This document shows, piece by piece, positions 17,704 to 27,637 of a stretch of 64,000 nt of DNA. The stretch spans positions 248,001 through 312,000 of the forward strand of contig NZ_VITY01000003.1 of the NCBI RefSeq assembly GCF_007993935.1, written 5' to 3'. The DNA is from Bradyrhizobium macuxiense. Its GTDB lineage: Bacteria > Pseudomonadota > Alphaproteobacteria > Rhizobiales > Xanthobacteraceae. The first letter of the stretch is position 1, and each line of letters starts with the position of its first letter. The position numbers and the translations under genes are program-made. The notes beneath the pieces were generated by a model. It had not been told where the DNA came from. It made no database searches and saw only the letters and a program-made list of their open reading frames with translations.

Positions 17704-18246
17704 CTAATAGGAGGCCCGCGCGGCCGGAGATACCTGGGTCCGGACCGAGCTGTTGATAACGACGGTTCCGAGGATGATGTCATGCAGCAGCCGGCGGCGG
17801 CCGTTGACGAGGCCGACCAGCAGCACCAGCGGCGACAGGAACGAGATCGTCACCCAGAACAGCACCGCGTGGGTGGCGCCGAGCACGAAATAGCCGCGCG
17901 CGCCGTACCAGGTCCGCAGTTCCAGATCCATCATGCGCATGCCGATGGTGGCCGAGTGCTGGCCGCCGATCGAGGCGCCGTAATAGACGATGGCCCAGAC
18001 GATCGACGCCGGCGACACCAGCCAGAACAGCGCCCAGCCGAGGCCGAGCGTGACCAGGCCGAATACGGCAATGAAGATCACGGCGAGGATCACCGGCACC
18101 GACAGCACGAAGAGGTCGATCAGGAACGCAAACACCCGCCGCGTCAGCACGCCGCGGAACAGTTCCGGCTGCATCAGCGGATCGAACGCATGCGGGGGAA
18201 CGCCGCCGTCGTTGCGCCAAGCACCACCGTCACTGCCGTAAGACAT
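17704..18246 (-). CDS. RDD-family membrane protein
   Basis: A 180-residue inner-membrane protein. The RDD domain (about residues 25-165) begins with RRVFAFLIDLFVLSVPVIL and has three to four hydrophobic helices, ending in RRRLLHDIILGTVVI with the family's conserved Arg-Asp features. The start at 18246 is chosen because GGAGG lies 6 bases before it. The function of RDD proteins is poorly defined (some are transporters). It is upstream of bpt on the same strand with an 86-base gap. Confidence 0.87.
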   Translation of the reverse strand: MSYGSDGGAWRNDGGVPPHAFDPLMQPELFRGVLTRRVFAFLIDLFVLSVPVILAVIFIAVFGLVTLGLGWALFWLVSPASIVWAIVYYGASIGGQHSATIGMRMMDLELRTWYGARGYFVLGATHAVLFWVTISFLSPLVLLVGLVNGRRRLLHDIILGTVVINSSVRTQVSPAARASY

Positions 18247-18458
18247 GACCAACCTCCGATGAAACTCCCGCGCAGGACATGGGAACAGGAGGGACGCCTG
18301 CCAAGTCTGCACGAACATTAACTAGCCGAAATATTCCGGCGATTCGGCGGCCGACGCGGTCGCCCCCAGATGGCTTTCGCACCGCCCGCCCGCTACTGTC
18401 GGGCGTCAGGCGAGGCGCTGCGGCATGTTTGCGTCGCCGAGCTGCAACGGGAGGACGC

Positions 18459-19100
18459 ATGAGCGCACAGCTGGAGCTGCGCTGCCGCTGCGGGGCCGTG
18501 CGCGGCACGGTCAGCAATGCCGCGCCGCAGTCCGCCAACCGCGTGGTCTGCTATTGCGACGACTGCCAGGCGTTCATGCACCAGCTCGGCCGCGCCGATC
18601 TGCTCGACGCACATGGTGGCACCGACATCGTCCAGGTCGCGCCGTCCTCGCTCAGTTTCGTGCAGGGCCAGGACAAGATCGCGGGCGTGCGGCTGACGCC
18701 GAAGGGGCTGTTCCGCTGGCACACGACGTGCTGCAACACGCCGATCGGCAATACGCTGACGCCACAGGTCCCGTTCGTCGGGATCGCGGTGCAGGCGTTC
18801 GACGGCGGCGCGCCGCGTGCCGATGCAGCGTTCGGCAAACCGGTCGGCGCGATCCTCGGCAAATACGCAGTCGGCGAGGCGCCGAAGGGGTCGACCGGAT
18901 TGAACCTGGGACTGATCGCGCGCGCCGTCGGCAAGGTGCTGGGCTGGCGCCTGCGTGGAAAGACGTGGCCGCATCCGTTCTTCACGCGCGAGACCGGCGA
19001 GCCGATCTATCCGCTCACCGTGCTGTCGCAGCAGCAGCGAGACGCACTGCGTCCGCTATGCGGCCCGCATCCTGCGGCGTCGGCCGCGGGGCGGACCTAG
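18459..19100 (+). CDS. DUF6151/GFA-like zinc-binding protein
   Basis: A 213-residue soluble protein with a GFA-like (glutathione-dependent formaldehyde-activating fold) zinc site. The pattern CRCGAVRG, then CYCDDCQAF, then CCNTP matches cysteine positions of that fold. The start has GGGAGGACGC directly before the ATG. GFA proteins were named for formaldehyde chemistry, but a catalytic role is doubtful and none can be assigned here. It is convergent with hemB, one base between stops. Confidence 0.75.
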   Translation: MSAQLELRCRCGAVRGTVSNAAPQSANRVVCYCDDCQAFMHQLGRADLLDAHGGTDIVQVAPSSLSFVQGQDKIAGVRLTPKGLFRWHTTCCNTPIGNTLTPQVPFVGIAVQAFDGGAPRADAAFGKPVGAILGKYAVGEAPKGSTGLNLGLIARAVGKVLGWRLRGKTWPHPFFTRETGEPIYPLTVLSQQQRDALRPLCGPHPAASAAGRT

Positions 19101-19101
19101 C

Positions 19102-20235
<1,134 letters not shown>

Positions 20236-20380
20236 CTAGCACCTCACAGAGGCGCCGTCATTGCGCCGCCATTGCATCCCGAGCGCCCTTGATTTGCCGC
20301 AACGGCAATTGATTTTGCGTCCCCGGCGGGCCAAGACTGCGCCATGAACCCCATTTTGCAGCCGCCAAGCGGCGATTCGG

Positions 20381-20842
20381 ATGTCTGACACCTCTGCACG
20401 CGATCAGGCGCGGGACAACGCCATCTCGGTCAGCGCGATCTCGTCCGACCGGATCGAGCCGGACGACAATGCGTGGACGCGGCGCCTCGTCATCTTCCTG
20501 CGCATCATGGCCGTCGTCTCGGTTGCCAAGGGGCTCTATCACTGGGCCCAGGTAACCGGCTTCGTCGGCGGCGAGGAGGAGGCCTTCGAGAACCAGTCGA
20601 TGGCCTGGCAGACCGCCACGATCTATTTCGCCGTCATCGAGCTCGTCGCCGCCGTCGGGCTCTGGCTCGCGACGCCCTGGGGCGCCGTGGTGTGGCTGAC
20701 CACCGTGGTGTCGATGGCGGTCATCGAGCTGATGTTTCCGGGCATCTATGGCGGCAGCCTCACCGTGGTCGGGCTCGAGGCCGTGATGCTCGCGGCCTAT
20801 CTCGCGCTGGCCTGGATGTCGGCGCGCGAACGCCCGCCATAG
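20381..20842 (+). CDS. DUF6163-family membrane protein
   Basis: A 153-residue protein with a polar N-terminus (about 35 residues) and about four hydrophobic helices (RLVIFLRIMAVVSVAKGLYH, then segments near 80-100, 100-115 and 122-145). It matches the small hyphomicrobial membrane family annotated DUF6163, normally found next to hemB and ldtR, as here. Its function is unknown; the neighbourhood (ldtR controls L,D-transpeptidase expression in relatives) hints at the cell envelope. Confidence 0.75.
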   Translation: MSDTSARDQARDNAISVSAISSDRIEPDDNAWTRRLVIFLRIMAVVSVAKGLYHWAQVTGFVGGEEEAFENQSMAWQTATIYFAVIELVAAVGLWLATPWGAVVWLTTVVSMAVIELMFPGIYGGSLTVVGLEAVMLAAYLALAWMSARERPP

Positions 20843-21509
20843 GCCCGCGTGCAGGGACGGCCTGATGATGCACTGTTGCCCGGCCGCGACAGCGCGATGA
20901 ATAGCTGGCGGCGGCTGTCGATATCTGGCAGCCGTGCGCGCAACGAGAAGACAGCTTCGCTGGTTCTGCTAGGTGGATGCCGACAGATCGCATCCCGTTC
21001 GAGGCGCCCCATCTCCGGGGCATCTCCACGGGACCTGCCGTCGGGATCCATTTCACCGGATCTTGGTGCGTGTGCCGGCCGGCTTTGCGCGGGCCGACGG
21101 CGGAACCGGTCTCACCCCGCACTTGATGTCGGCGGCTTGCGCGTATCGCGCGTGTCCCGCCGCGATGCACTCCGATAAAATTTTCAAAGAATCTTCCGGT
21201 AACCGATCGGTCACCGTAAAGGGTTCCCTCACACTCGTTACGCCGTCGTTTCGAATTCAGACGATGCTGTTTCCGAATGTGACAGGAGGGGCAGACGAAG
21301 CGTGAACAAAGGGTCTGCCACCGTCAATGAAAAGTTGCGAAAAGCCCTTGATCCATGGGCTTAATCCACGATTCACTGTCTTAAATTCATGATCTCTTTA
21401 TTCTCTTATTTAAGCGGATATTCAAACGGCCCCCTTACGTTGGACCTATCAGGCGGGACACAAGTTTCGTCGAATAAAGTCGATAAAAACGACAAACAGG
21501 GGAAGTGTC
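20843..21509. other. 667-base intergenic region upstream of ldtR
   Basis: The first 330 bases are GC-rich and hold no convincing gene; open frames there have Arg/Ser-rich, non-protein-like translations. From about 21170 base composition turns AT-rich, with an inverted pair CTTAAAT (21380-21386) and ATTTAAG (21408-21414) and several A/T blocks up to the ldtR ribosome site. It looks like a long promoter or untranslated leader for ldtR. No riboswitch class was recognised. Confidence 0.5.
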
Positions 21510-22028
21510 ATGATGAAAGCCGTTGCGACAACGGCGGCGGATGCCGCTGATCGCGCTGCCGGTCAAGCTCCGGTGCAGCCGCTCTATCTCGAAGCCCTGA
21601 CTTTGGTGGAGCGGCTGCATCGCCGGCTCCTCGATGTCATCAAGGACGAATTCGATCGTCGCGGCCGCGCCGACATCAACTCGGTGCAGGCACTGCTCCT
21701 GTACAATATCGGCGACAAGGAACTGACCGCCGGCGAGCTGCGCACCCGCGGCTACTATCTCGGCTCCAACGTTTCCTACAATCTGAAGAAGCTCGTCGAG
21801 CTCGGCTTCCTCGATCATCAGCGCTCGCGCGTCGATCGCCGCTCGGTCCGCATCCGCCTGACCCCGCAGGGCCAGGAAGTGCGCCGTATCGTCGATGCGC
21901 TCTATCAGAAGCACGTCAAGACGGTGGAGCAGGTCGGCGGCATCTCGAACGAGGAGTTCGCGAGCCTCAACAAGTCGCTGCATCGCCTCGAGCGCTTCTG
22001 GACCGACCAGATCCTGTATCGTCTGTGA
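21510..22028 (+). CDS. ldtR: MarR-family winged-helix regulator LdtR
   Basis: A 172-residue regulator matching LdtR of Hyphomicrobiales and Liberibacter, which controls L,D-transpeptidase (peptidoglycan cross-linking) and stress tolerance. The winged helix spans about residues 60-125, with ELTAGELRTRGYYLGSNVSY as the recognition region and VDRRSVRIRLTPQG as the wing. The start has GGGGAAGTGTC before it; ATGATG gives two possible Met codons. It lies downstream of a long AT-rich leader. The gene name rests on memory of the family; no L,D-transpeptidase gene is visible in the window. Confidence 0.85.
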   Translation: MMKAVATTAADAADRAAGQAPVQPLYLEALTLVERLHRRLLDVIKDEFDRRGRADINSVQALLLYNIGDKELTAGELRTRGYYLGSNVSYNLKKLVELGFLDHQRSRVDRRSVRIRLTPQGQEVRRIVDALYQKHVKTVEQVGGISNEEFASLNKSLHRLERFWTDQILYRL

Positions 22029-22202
22029 TAACAACTTCTGACACTTAGCCTGATACTAAGTGGCGCGAGAGGGACGGATAGTGAACCAAAGCGCACGAAG
22101 AGGCACACGGTTCGCGCCAGTTCGCGCCACACCGGGCATGCCCGCCCGTATCCTCCAGTGAAGACGTAAAGTGCACGCTAGAAGGCACATAGAAAGCGAT
22201 TA

Positions 22203-22229
22203 GGCGCCCTTGGGCGCCTTTTCCTTTTT
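22203..22229 (+). terminator. Rho-independent terminator
   Basis: GGCGCCC and GGGCGCC arms around TT, followed by TTTTCCTTTTT. It is 175 bases after the ldtR stop and may end the ldtR transcript or a short RNA from the 22029-22200 stretch, which also has a small hairpin CACTTAG/CTAAGTG (22042-22063). Confidence 0.75.
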
Positions 22230-22277
22230 GGATGGCCATGCACCCATCCAGACACCGCTCTCTCCATCGCCCAGTGT

Positions 22278-22445
22278 ATGGTGAAGGACGCGAACGGCTT
22301 CTTCATCTGCGGCATCGCTCATCGTGAAGATCTGCACTGCGGCAATTGCCAGTACGCCAACAACTTCCTGTCACGGGAAGAGGCCAGGCGTATCCTGAAA
22401 GCCATATCGAGGCTGCCGGAGCTGTTGCGGCGCCCGCAGTATTGA
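22278..22445 (+). CDS. Small hypothetical protein with three cysteines
   Basis: A 55-residue frame whose translation looks protein-like: a Cys-rich first half (FFICGIAHREDLHCGNCQ) and a basic amphipathic helix (SREEARRILKAISRLPELLR). The three Cys and a His could bind a metal. No strong ribosome site is seen, and GTG at 22281 is an alternative start. It begins 49 bases after a terminator. I do not recognise the family; it could be a remnant. Confidence 0.42.
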   Translation: MVKDANGFFICGIAHREDLHCGNCQYANNFLSREEARRILKAISRLPELLRRPQY

Positions 22446-22473
22446 CCGGCCCGACGTATCGGACCGGTCTGTG

Positions 22474-22710
22474 TCAGTTCTGGGTGCAGACGAAGCGGGT
22501 GCCGTTCTTTGTCGTGCCGGTGGCTCGATTGCCCTTCTTTGCAACGGGGTAGCTGTTGCCGGTGCGGAAACCGGTGAGATGGATGTAGGCGCTGTCGCCT
22601 CCATCGTACTACCCGGTGATCAGCCCTGGGGCGGAGCAGGTCCACGCCGCGGAAGCGGGGATGCTGCTCGCGGCCAGCAGGGCTGCAATGAGCACAGTCT
22701 TAGCGGCCAT
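22474..22710 (-). pseudogene. Small secreted protein gene interrupted by an in-frame amber codon
   Basis: The frame starts at ATG 22710 with a clear signal peptide (TVLIAALLAASSIPASA, then AWTC) and would reach a natural TGA at 22474 after 78 codons. Codon 34 is TAG (plus-strand CTA at 22609-22611). The sequence beyond the stop (YDGGDSAYIHLTGF, then GTTKNGTRFVCTQN) remains protein-like and has a second Cys matching the first. This looks like a recent nonsense mutation or a sequencing error. Its ATG overlaps the end of the upstream gene at 22700-22888, so the pair was probably one operon. Stop-codon readthrough cannot be excluded. Confidence 0.65.
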
Positions 22711-22888
22711 CCCGGCACTTCCGGTAAGGCACGGCCTTCTCAGCAGGTACGGCGTAGGCACGCCATTCGGCGTAGGTGAAGCCGTACTTCTTCATGCAGG
22801 CCAGCGCATGCGGAGTGTTGTTCTTGGACTCGGCAAAGGCCGAACCGGTCGAGAGAGCCAATACAGCAGTAATCAAAGCAAATCGCAT
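22700..22888 (-). CDS. Small secreted protein, unknown function
   Basis: A 62-residue protein with a clean signal peptide (residues 1-19, FALITAVLALSTGSAFA) and a mature part of about 43 residues with two Cys (ALACMKKYG and YRKCRDGR) that may form a disulfide. AGGGGATATCC precedes the start at 22888. It overlaps the following signal-peptide gene by 11 bases. The function is not known; both look like periplasmic or secreted small proteins. Confidence 0.68.
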   Translation of the reverse strand: MRFALITAVLALSTGSAFAESKNNTPHALACMKKYGFTYAEWRAYAVPAEKAVPYRKCRDGR

Positions 22889-23149
22889 GGATATCCCCTG
22901 GGGTTGAAACGCGGGGAAGATAACGACCTTTGGTGTATCGACAAGGTGGTCATGCGTGAACACCCTGGAATTATTGGAACAGGCCCGACCATTTCGATGC
23001 AGGATCGCGAGAAGTATCGTGGCAAAGTCGCGCGGGAAATTATGCGGCCGATGCGTTTTTCATGTTGCACCTGCGAAAATAAATGGGGCCCGGCGAGGAA
23101 CCATGGCATTCCCTGCGCTTTATCTCGTCTCCCTACGGAGAAGCAGGAC

Positions 23150-23380
23150 ATGCTGGTTGAGCGCGAGATCGAGGTGCTGAATGTCGAGGTCGTCGGTGAC
23201 GCCTACGCGATCGCCTCGAACTATCTGCGCAAATCCGGCGCCATTCCCGACACTTTCGCCACCAATGAGCGCCTGCTCGGCATCATCGTGAAGCTGTTCC
23301 AGCGCGGTGAGCTGAACCGGCTCCGCCTCGCCAACAAGGCGATCGCGAAGTTTGAGGCCGAGACGCTGGTGGTCGTCTGA
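23150..23380 (+). CDS. Conserved small hypothetical protein
   Basis: A 76-residue acidic to neutral soluble protein, mostly helical by composition (VGDAYAIASNYLRKSGAIPD, then ERLLGIIVKLFQRGELNRL). The start at 23150 is preceded by GGAG eleven bases upstream. The frame is open further upstream, but that part has no protein-like character. A second small gene follows 20 bases later on the same strand. The family is not recognised. Confidence 0.6.
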   Translation: MLVEREIEVLNVEVVGDAYAIASNYLRKSGAIPDTFATNERLLGIIVKLFQRGELNRLRLANKAIAKFEAETLVVV

Positions 23381-23400
23381 GCGTCAACCCGGAGACTTCA

Positions 23401-23622
23401 ATGCAAGCCGCTATCGATCGGATCATGCAGACGTATGATCTGCTGCTCAACCGCACGTCCGCTGCAAGCGACGAGGCGCGCGCGAAGGTGACGGAGTACG
23501 TGCAAACGCTGTTCGATGCGGGCGAGCGCGACACGCATCGGCTCACCGTGTGCGGGCTGACCTATCTGCGCCAGCTCGACGGCAGCACCGACCATGTGAA
23601 GGCCGGGTATACCGGGCTGTAG
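23401..23622 (+). CDS. Conserved small hypothetical protein
   Basis: A 73-residue soluble protein with two predicted helices (MQAAIDRIMQTYDLLLNRTS and the following DEARAKVTEYVQTLFDAGE) and a single Cys. CGGAG lies 8 bases before the start. It is 20 bases downstream of the gene at 23150-23380 and probably co-transcribed. It is followed by palindromic repeat family A, copy 2. The family is not recognised. Confidence 0.6.
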   Translation: MQAAIDRIMQTYDLLLNRTSAASDEARAKVTEYVQTLFDAGERDTHRLTVCGLTYLRQLDGSTDHVKAGYTGL

Positions 23623-23650
23623 GGGCTGCCTGTTTCGCGGGCTGTCTCCG

Positions 23651-23736
23651 CGTCATTGCGAGGAGCGAAGCGACGAAGCAATCCATGGTCCCGCATGCGC
23701 GGAGCCGCGGATTGCTTCGCTTCGCTCGCAATGACG
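23651..23736. repeat. Palindromic repeat family A, copy 2
   Basis: Same arms as copy 1 (CGTCATTGCGAG ... CTCGCAATGACG, inner GAAGCAATCCATGG ... GGATTGCTTCGC), 28 bases after the stop at 23622. Confidence 0.88.
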
Positions 23737-24049
23737 AATGGATCGTTCGATTTAAATGTCAAACAGCTAGCTCGGTGTCATCACCCGCGAAGGCGCGTCA
23801 TCCCTGCGGTCACGGTTAGCGTCAATCCAAGACACGTCACGTGGGTGCGGCGATTTGCTGCACGGGCCAGTCGCGCCGTCGGGCTTGCCGAAGGCTGTGG
23901 CGAATGGTCGCTAAGGACACGCAGACGCGAGATCGGCGAGCGATTCCACAACCGGTGGGATTCGCGCGTTTCGATCAGCGATGCGGCCACATGACCGGAT
24001 GCAGCTCGCGATCAAAAGGCTGCCTCTATCAAATCCAGGAGGAAGCCCC
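23737..24049. other. Intergenic region upstream of the tct operon
   Basis: About 313 bases with no supported gene. It contains an AT-rich patch (GATTTAAATGTC, near 23750) that may include a promoter. The last bases carry the AGGAGGAAG ribosome site of tctC. Open frames here are Arg-rich and not protein-like. Confidence 0.5.
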
Positions 24050-25018
24050 ATGATCTCGTCCCGCATGCGCCTGTTCGGCGCGGTCGTCGCGCTGCTTGTC
24101 GGGGCGAGCAGTTCGGCGCTTGCACAGCAGCTCGAGCTCAAGCTGATGGCGCCCGCGGCGCCCGGCGGCGGCTGGGATCAGACCGCGCGCTCGATGCAGC
24201 AGGCGCTGGTCGCCGCCGGTGTTGCGCGCAGTGTCCAGGTCACCAACGTTCCCGGCGCCGGCGGCAGCGTCGGCATCGCGCAGTTCGTCAACGGCGCCAA
24301 GGGCGACGGCAACCAGATGATGGTCAACGGCTTCGTCATGGTCGGTGCGCTTGCCATGAACAAATCGCCGGTGACGCTGGACCAGGTGACGCCGATCGCG
24401 CGCCTCACCGAGGAAATCCAGGTCATCGTCGTGCCGGCGAATTCGCCGCTGAAGACGGCGCAGGATCTCGCCGCTGCCGTGAAGGCCGACATCGCCAAGG
24501 TCACCTTTGCCGGCGGCTCGGCCGGCGGCGTCGACCATGTGATGGCCGCGCTGTTCGCGGGCACGGTCGGCGCCGATGCCAGGAAGATCAACTACATTCC
24601 GTTCTCGGGCGGCGGCGAGTCGCTCGCCGCCATTCTCGGCGGCAAGGTCACGGCCGGCATTTCCGGCCTCAGCGAGTACGAGGGCCAGATCAAGGCCGGC
24701 AAGCTGCGCGCGCTCGGCGTGACCTCGCCGCAGCGTCTGCCTGGCGTCGACATCCCGACCTTCAAGGAGCAGGGCATCGACCTCGTGCTCGCCAATTGGC
24801 GCTCGGTGGTGGCGCCGCCCGGCATCACGCCGGAGCAGCGCAAGGTGCTGAGCGATGCCGTCGAGAAGATGGTGAAGTCGGATGCCTGGAAGGAGATCCT
24901 GAAGCAGAAGGGCTGGGATGATGCCTATCTCGGCGGCGATGCCTTCGCGGATTTCCTGAAGAAGGAAATCGCGCGTGTCACCGAGGTGCTCAAGTCCGTC
25001 GGCCTCGTGAAGTCATGA
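24050..25018 (+). CDS. tctC: Tripartite tricarboxylate transporter substrate-binding protein (Bug family)
   Basis: Periplasmic solute receptor, 322 residues, feeding a TctAB carboxylate permease. A signal peptide ends at residues 24-25 (SSALAQ). Typical Bug features follow: a ligand loop with [29 protein letters not shown] and later [13 protein letters not shown]. The start has AGGAGG at ideal spacing. It overlaps tctB by 4 bases (ATGA). The likely ligand is a di- or tricarboxylate, not readable from sequence. Confidence 0.92.
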   Translation: MISSRMRLFGAVVALLVGASSSALAQQLELKLMAPAAPGGGWDQTARSMQQALVAAGVARSVQVTNVPGAGGSVGIAQFVNGAKGDGNQMMVNGFVMVGALAMNKSPVTLDQVTPIARLTEEIQVIVVPANSPLKTAQDLAAAVKADIAKVTFAGGSAGGVDHVMAALFAGTVGADARKINYIPFSGGGESLAAILGGKVTAGISGLSEYEGQIKAGKLRALGVTSPQRLPGVDIPTFKEQGIDLVLANWRSVVAPPGITPEQRKVLSDAVEKMVKSDAWKEILKQKGWDDAYLGGDAFADFLKKEIARVTEVLKSVGLVKS

Positions 25019-25515
25019 CACCGGACACGGCTTCCGAAAACCTGCCGCGCGCCCCGGCTCGGCGGGTCGATCGCGCCGGCGTCGTCATCGCGGCCGCGTT
25101 GGCCGTGCTCGCCGCCGTGCTGGTGTGGGACGCGAGCAAGCTGCCGTCGACCACGATGTACGGCATGGGGCCGGAGGCGATGCCGGTCGTCATCGCGATC
25201 GGCCTCGTCATCCTCGCCGTCGGCAATCTGATCGATGCGCTGCGCGGCAACCTGCCGCCGCGCGAGAGCATGGATCCGAAACCGGTGTGGTTGATCATCG
25301 GTGGCCTTGCGCTCCTGATCGCCATCATCGGCTTCGGCGGCGGCTTCATCCTTGCCACCTCGGCGCTGTTCATCACCACATCGGCCGCGTTCGGCCGGCG
25401 CGCCGTCCTTGCCGACACGGTGATCGCGCTCGTGATCACGACCCTCATCTATCTCGCGTTCGACAAACTGTTGACGCTGAGCCTTCCTGCCGGCCCGCTG
25501 GAGCGACTGCTGTGA
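25015..25515 (+). CDS. tctB: Tripartite tricarboxylate transporter small membrane subunit
   Basis: A 166-residue protein with four predicted helices (starting [16 protein letters not shown]), matching TctB, the small subunit of the carboxylate permease. Its start overlaps the tctC stop by 4 bases, and its stop shares one base with the tctA start (TGATG). The tight coupling supports one tctCBA transcript. Confidence 0.9.
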   Translation: MTPDTASENLPRAPARRVDRAGVVIAAALAVLAAVLVWDASKLPSTTMYGMGPEAMPVVIAIGLVILAVGNLIDALRGNLPPRESMDPKPVWLIIGGLALLIAIIGFGGGFILATSALFITTSAAFGRRAVLADTVIALVITTLIYLAFDKLLTLSLPAGPLERLL

Positions 25516-27014
25516 TGGATACCTTCGCCGCGCTGGCGCATGGCATGGCGGTCGCCATGCAGCCGATGAACCTGCTCTACGCCCTGATCGGCGTTTTCCT
25601 CGGCACCGCGGTCGGCGTGTTGCCGGGCATCGGTCCGGCGCTGACGGTCGCGCTGCTGCTGCCGGTGACCTACAAGCTCGATCCCGGCGGCTCGCTGATC
25701 ATGTTCGCCGGCATCTATTACGGCGGCATGTATGGCGGATCGACCACCGCGATCCTGATCAACACGCCGGGCGAGAGCGCCTCGATGGCGACCGCGCTCG
25801 AGGGCAACAAGATGGCCAAGGCCGGCCGCGGCGGCCCGGCGCTCGCGACCTCGGCGATCGGCTCGTTCGTGGCCGGCACCATGGCCACCATCGGGCTCGC
25901 ATTCCTTGCGCCCTGGCTGGTCGACTTCGCGGTTCGGTTCGGGCCGGAGGATTATTTCGCGCTGATGTGCGTCGCCTTCGTCACGGTGTCGGCGACCTTC
26001 GGCGACTCGCCGGTTCGCGGCCTCACCAGCCTGTTCATCGGGCTGACGCTCGGCCTCGTCGGCATCGACAAGCTGACCGGTCAGGCGCGGCTCGCCTTCG
26101 GCATTCCGGAGCTGCTCGACGGCGTCGAGGTGACGACGCTCGCGGTCGGCCTGTTCGCGGTGGGGGAGGCGCTCTATGTCGCCTCGCGCCGCCATCACGC
26201 CGAGGAGAAGCTCGAGCCGGTGCGCGGCTCGCTGTGGATGACGCGCGAGGATTGGCGGCGCTCGTGGAAGCCGTGGCTGCGCGGCACGCTGTTCGGCTTT
26301 CCGATCGGCGCGCTGCCGGCCGGCGGCGCCGAGATCCCGACCTTCCTGTCCTATTCGACCGAGCGGCGACTGACCAAACATCCGGAAGAATTCGGCAAGG
26401 GCGCGATCGAAGGCGTCGCGGGACCGGAAGCCGCCAACAATGCGTCCGCCGCCGGCACGCTGGTGCCGCTGTTGACGCTGGGGCTGCCGACCTCGGCCAC
26501 CGCGGCGATGATGCTGGCGGGCTTCCAGCAATACGGTCTCAATCCGGGGCCGCTGCTGTTCGCCGAGCGGCCCGATCTGGTGTGGGGCCTGATCGCCAGC
26601 CTGTTCATCGCCAACGGCATGCTGCTGGTGCTCAACCTGCCGCTGGTGGGCTTGTGGGTGCGGCTGCTCGCGATCCCGCAGCCGTGGCTCTATGCCGGCA
26701 TCCTGGTGTTCGCGACCATGGGCACGATCGCGGCCAAGCCGTCGGTCGTCGAACTGTCGATGCTGGCTGCGTTCGGTGTGATGGGTTTCCTGATGCGACG
26801 GTTCGATTTCCCGATCGCGCCGGTCGTGATCGGATTGATCCTCGGGCCGATCGCGGAAAGCCAGCTGCGCCGCGCGCTCGCGATCAGCCTCGGCGATCCC
26901 ATGGTGCTGCTGCAAAGCCCGATGTCGGCGACGCTGCTCGGCGTCGCGCTGATCGCGCTGCTGGCGCCGTTCGTGCTGAGGGGACTCGGGCGGTTCAAGG
27001 CCAACGAGGATTAG
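25515..27014 (+). CDS. tctA: Tripartite tricarboxylate transporter large membrane subunit
   Basis: A 499-residue, roughly twelve-helix permease subunit. Family motifs are present: [17 protein letters not shown] near residue 35, and [20 protein letters not shown] near 65, and [20 protein letters not shown] in the second half. Together with TctB and TctC it imports a carboxylate using the proton or sodium gradient. No TctDE two-component genes are adjacent. Confidence 0.95.
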   Translation: MDTFAALAHGMAVAMQPMNLLYALIGVFLGTAVGVLPGIGPALTVALLLPVTYKLDPGGSLIMFAGIYYGGMYGGSTTAILINTPGESASMATALEGNKMAKAGRGGPALATSAIGSFVAGTMATIGLAFLAPWLVDFAVRFGPEDYFALMCVAFVTVSATFGDSPVRGLTSLFIGLTLGLVGIDKLTGQARLAFGIPELLDGVEVTTLAVGLFAVGEALYVASRRHHAEEKLEPVRGSLWMTREDWRRSWKPWLRGTLFGFPIGALPAGGAEIPTFLSYSTERRLTKHPEEFGKGAIEGVAGPEAANNASAAGTLVPLLTLGLPTSATAAMMLAGFQQYGLNPGPLLFAERPDLVWGLIASLFIANGMLLVLNLPLVGLWVRLLAIPQPWLYAGILVFATMGTIAAKPSVVELSMLAAFGVMGFLMRRFDFPIAPVVIGLILGPIAESQLRRALAISLGDPMVLLQSPMSATLLGVALIALLAPFVLRGLGRFKANED

Positions 27015-27128
27015 GCCCGACACTGCCAAACATTCGCGTGATCCGGAAATATCCGGACCGCAGTCCCGGTCTTCCGTTCAGCAACGTAGATGCCTCGCCC
27101 CGCGAGGCTCAATCAAGGCGGCTGAACA

Positions 27129-27425
27129 ATGAAGACCACATACCTTCTGGCAGCGCTGCTGCTGGCGCCATCGCTCACGACCCTGGTTTTGATGCCCCAA
27201 GCCGTGGGTCATGTGCGAACCGACAAGAGCAGCCATCTCGCGCGCGCCGGCGCGCAACCGAGCATCGGCAGTCGATGGCAGGAATCCGGGATCGTCGGCC
27301 GCCAGATCGCGGCTCCGCCGTGGAGTGCGGCCTGCACGAACGATCTGGGATCGCAACGATGCGACGAGCCGATGTGGGTCTATGGAAGCCCCGACTATGT
27401 CGAGCAGTTCAGGAGTGCATTCTGA
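27129..27425 (+). CDS. Small secreted protein, unknown function
   Basis: A 98-residue protein with an N-terminal hydrophobic segment (TTYLLAALLLAPSLTTLVLM, a signal peptide or anchor) and a mature part with two Cys (ACTNDLGSQRC). It is 114 bases after tctA and may or may not share its transcript. It ends before two hairpins that serve the convergent receptor gene. The family is not recognised. Confidence 0.6.
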   Translation: MKTTYLLAALLLAPSLTTLVLMPQAVGHVRTDKSSHLARAGAQPSIGSRWQESGIVGRQIAAPPWSAACTNDLGSQRCDEPMWVYGSPDYVEQFRSAF

Positions 27426-27460
27426 CGCCGACCCGCGCCGGGCGGAAACCCAGGCATGTA

Positions 27461-27497
27461 AAAGGCCCGCTCCGGGGCTCGCATTTCGGAGCGGGCC
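27461..27497 (-). terminator. Hairpin, possible second terminator for the TonB receptor gene
   Basis: GGCCCGCTCCG and CGGAGCGGGCC, perfect 11-base arms, followed on the minus strand by TTTTAC. It lies beyond the stronger terminator at 27571-27602 and just after the convergent small gene. Confidence 0.5.
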
Positions 27498-27570
27498 AGT
27501 CTGGGCGCGGCAAAGCGTTGCCGCGGCGCGAACCTAGCGCGACATGCTGACACCACGCTGACGGCAGTGG

Positions 27571-27602
27571 AAAAAGGAGAGGCGGCCGAACGCCGCCTCT
27601 TG
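27571..27602 (-). terminator. Rho-independent terminator of the TonB receptor gene
   Basis: Read on the minus strand: AGAGGCGGC, a 5-base loop, GCCGCCTCT, then CCTTTTT. It begins 36 bases after the receptor stop. Confidence 0.75.
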
Positions 27603-27637
27603 ATGATAGTTTTGTGAACGAAATATTTCGTGGCGGC

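Noticed and set aside
20843..21178. Open frames of about 110-136 codons on both strands between the DUF6163 gene and ldtR
   Set aside because: Arg/Ser/Gly-rich translations without protein-like pattern or ribosome sites.
22042..22063. Hairpin after ldtR as a terminator
   Set aside because: The stem is only 7 bases and no T-run follows; the real terminator is at 22203-22229.
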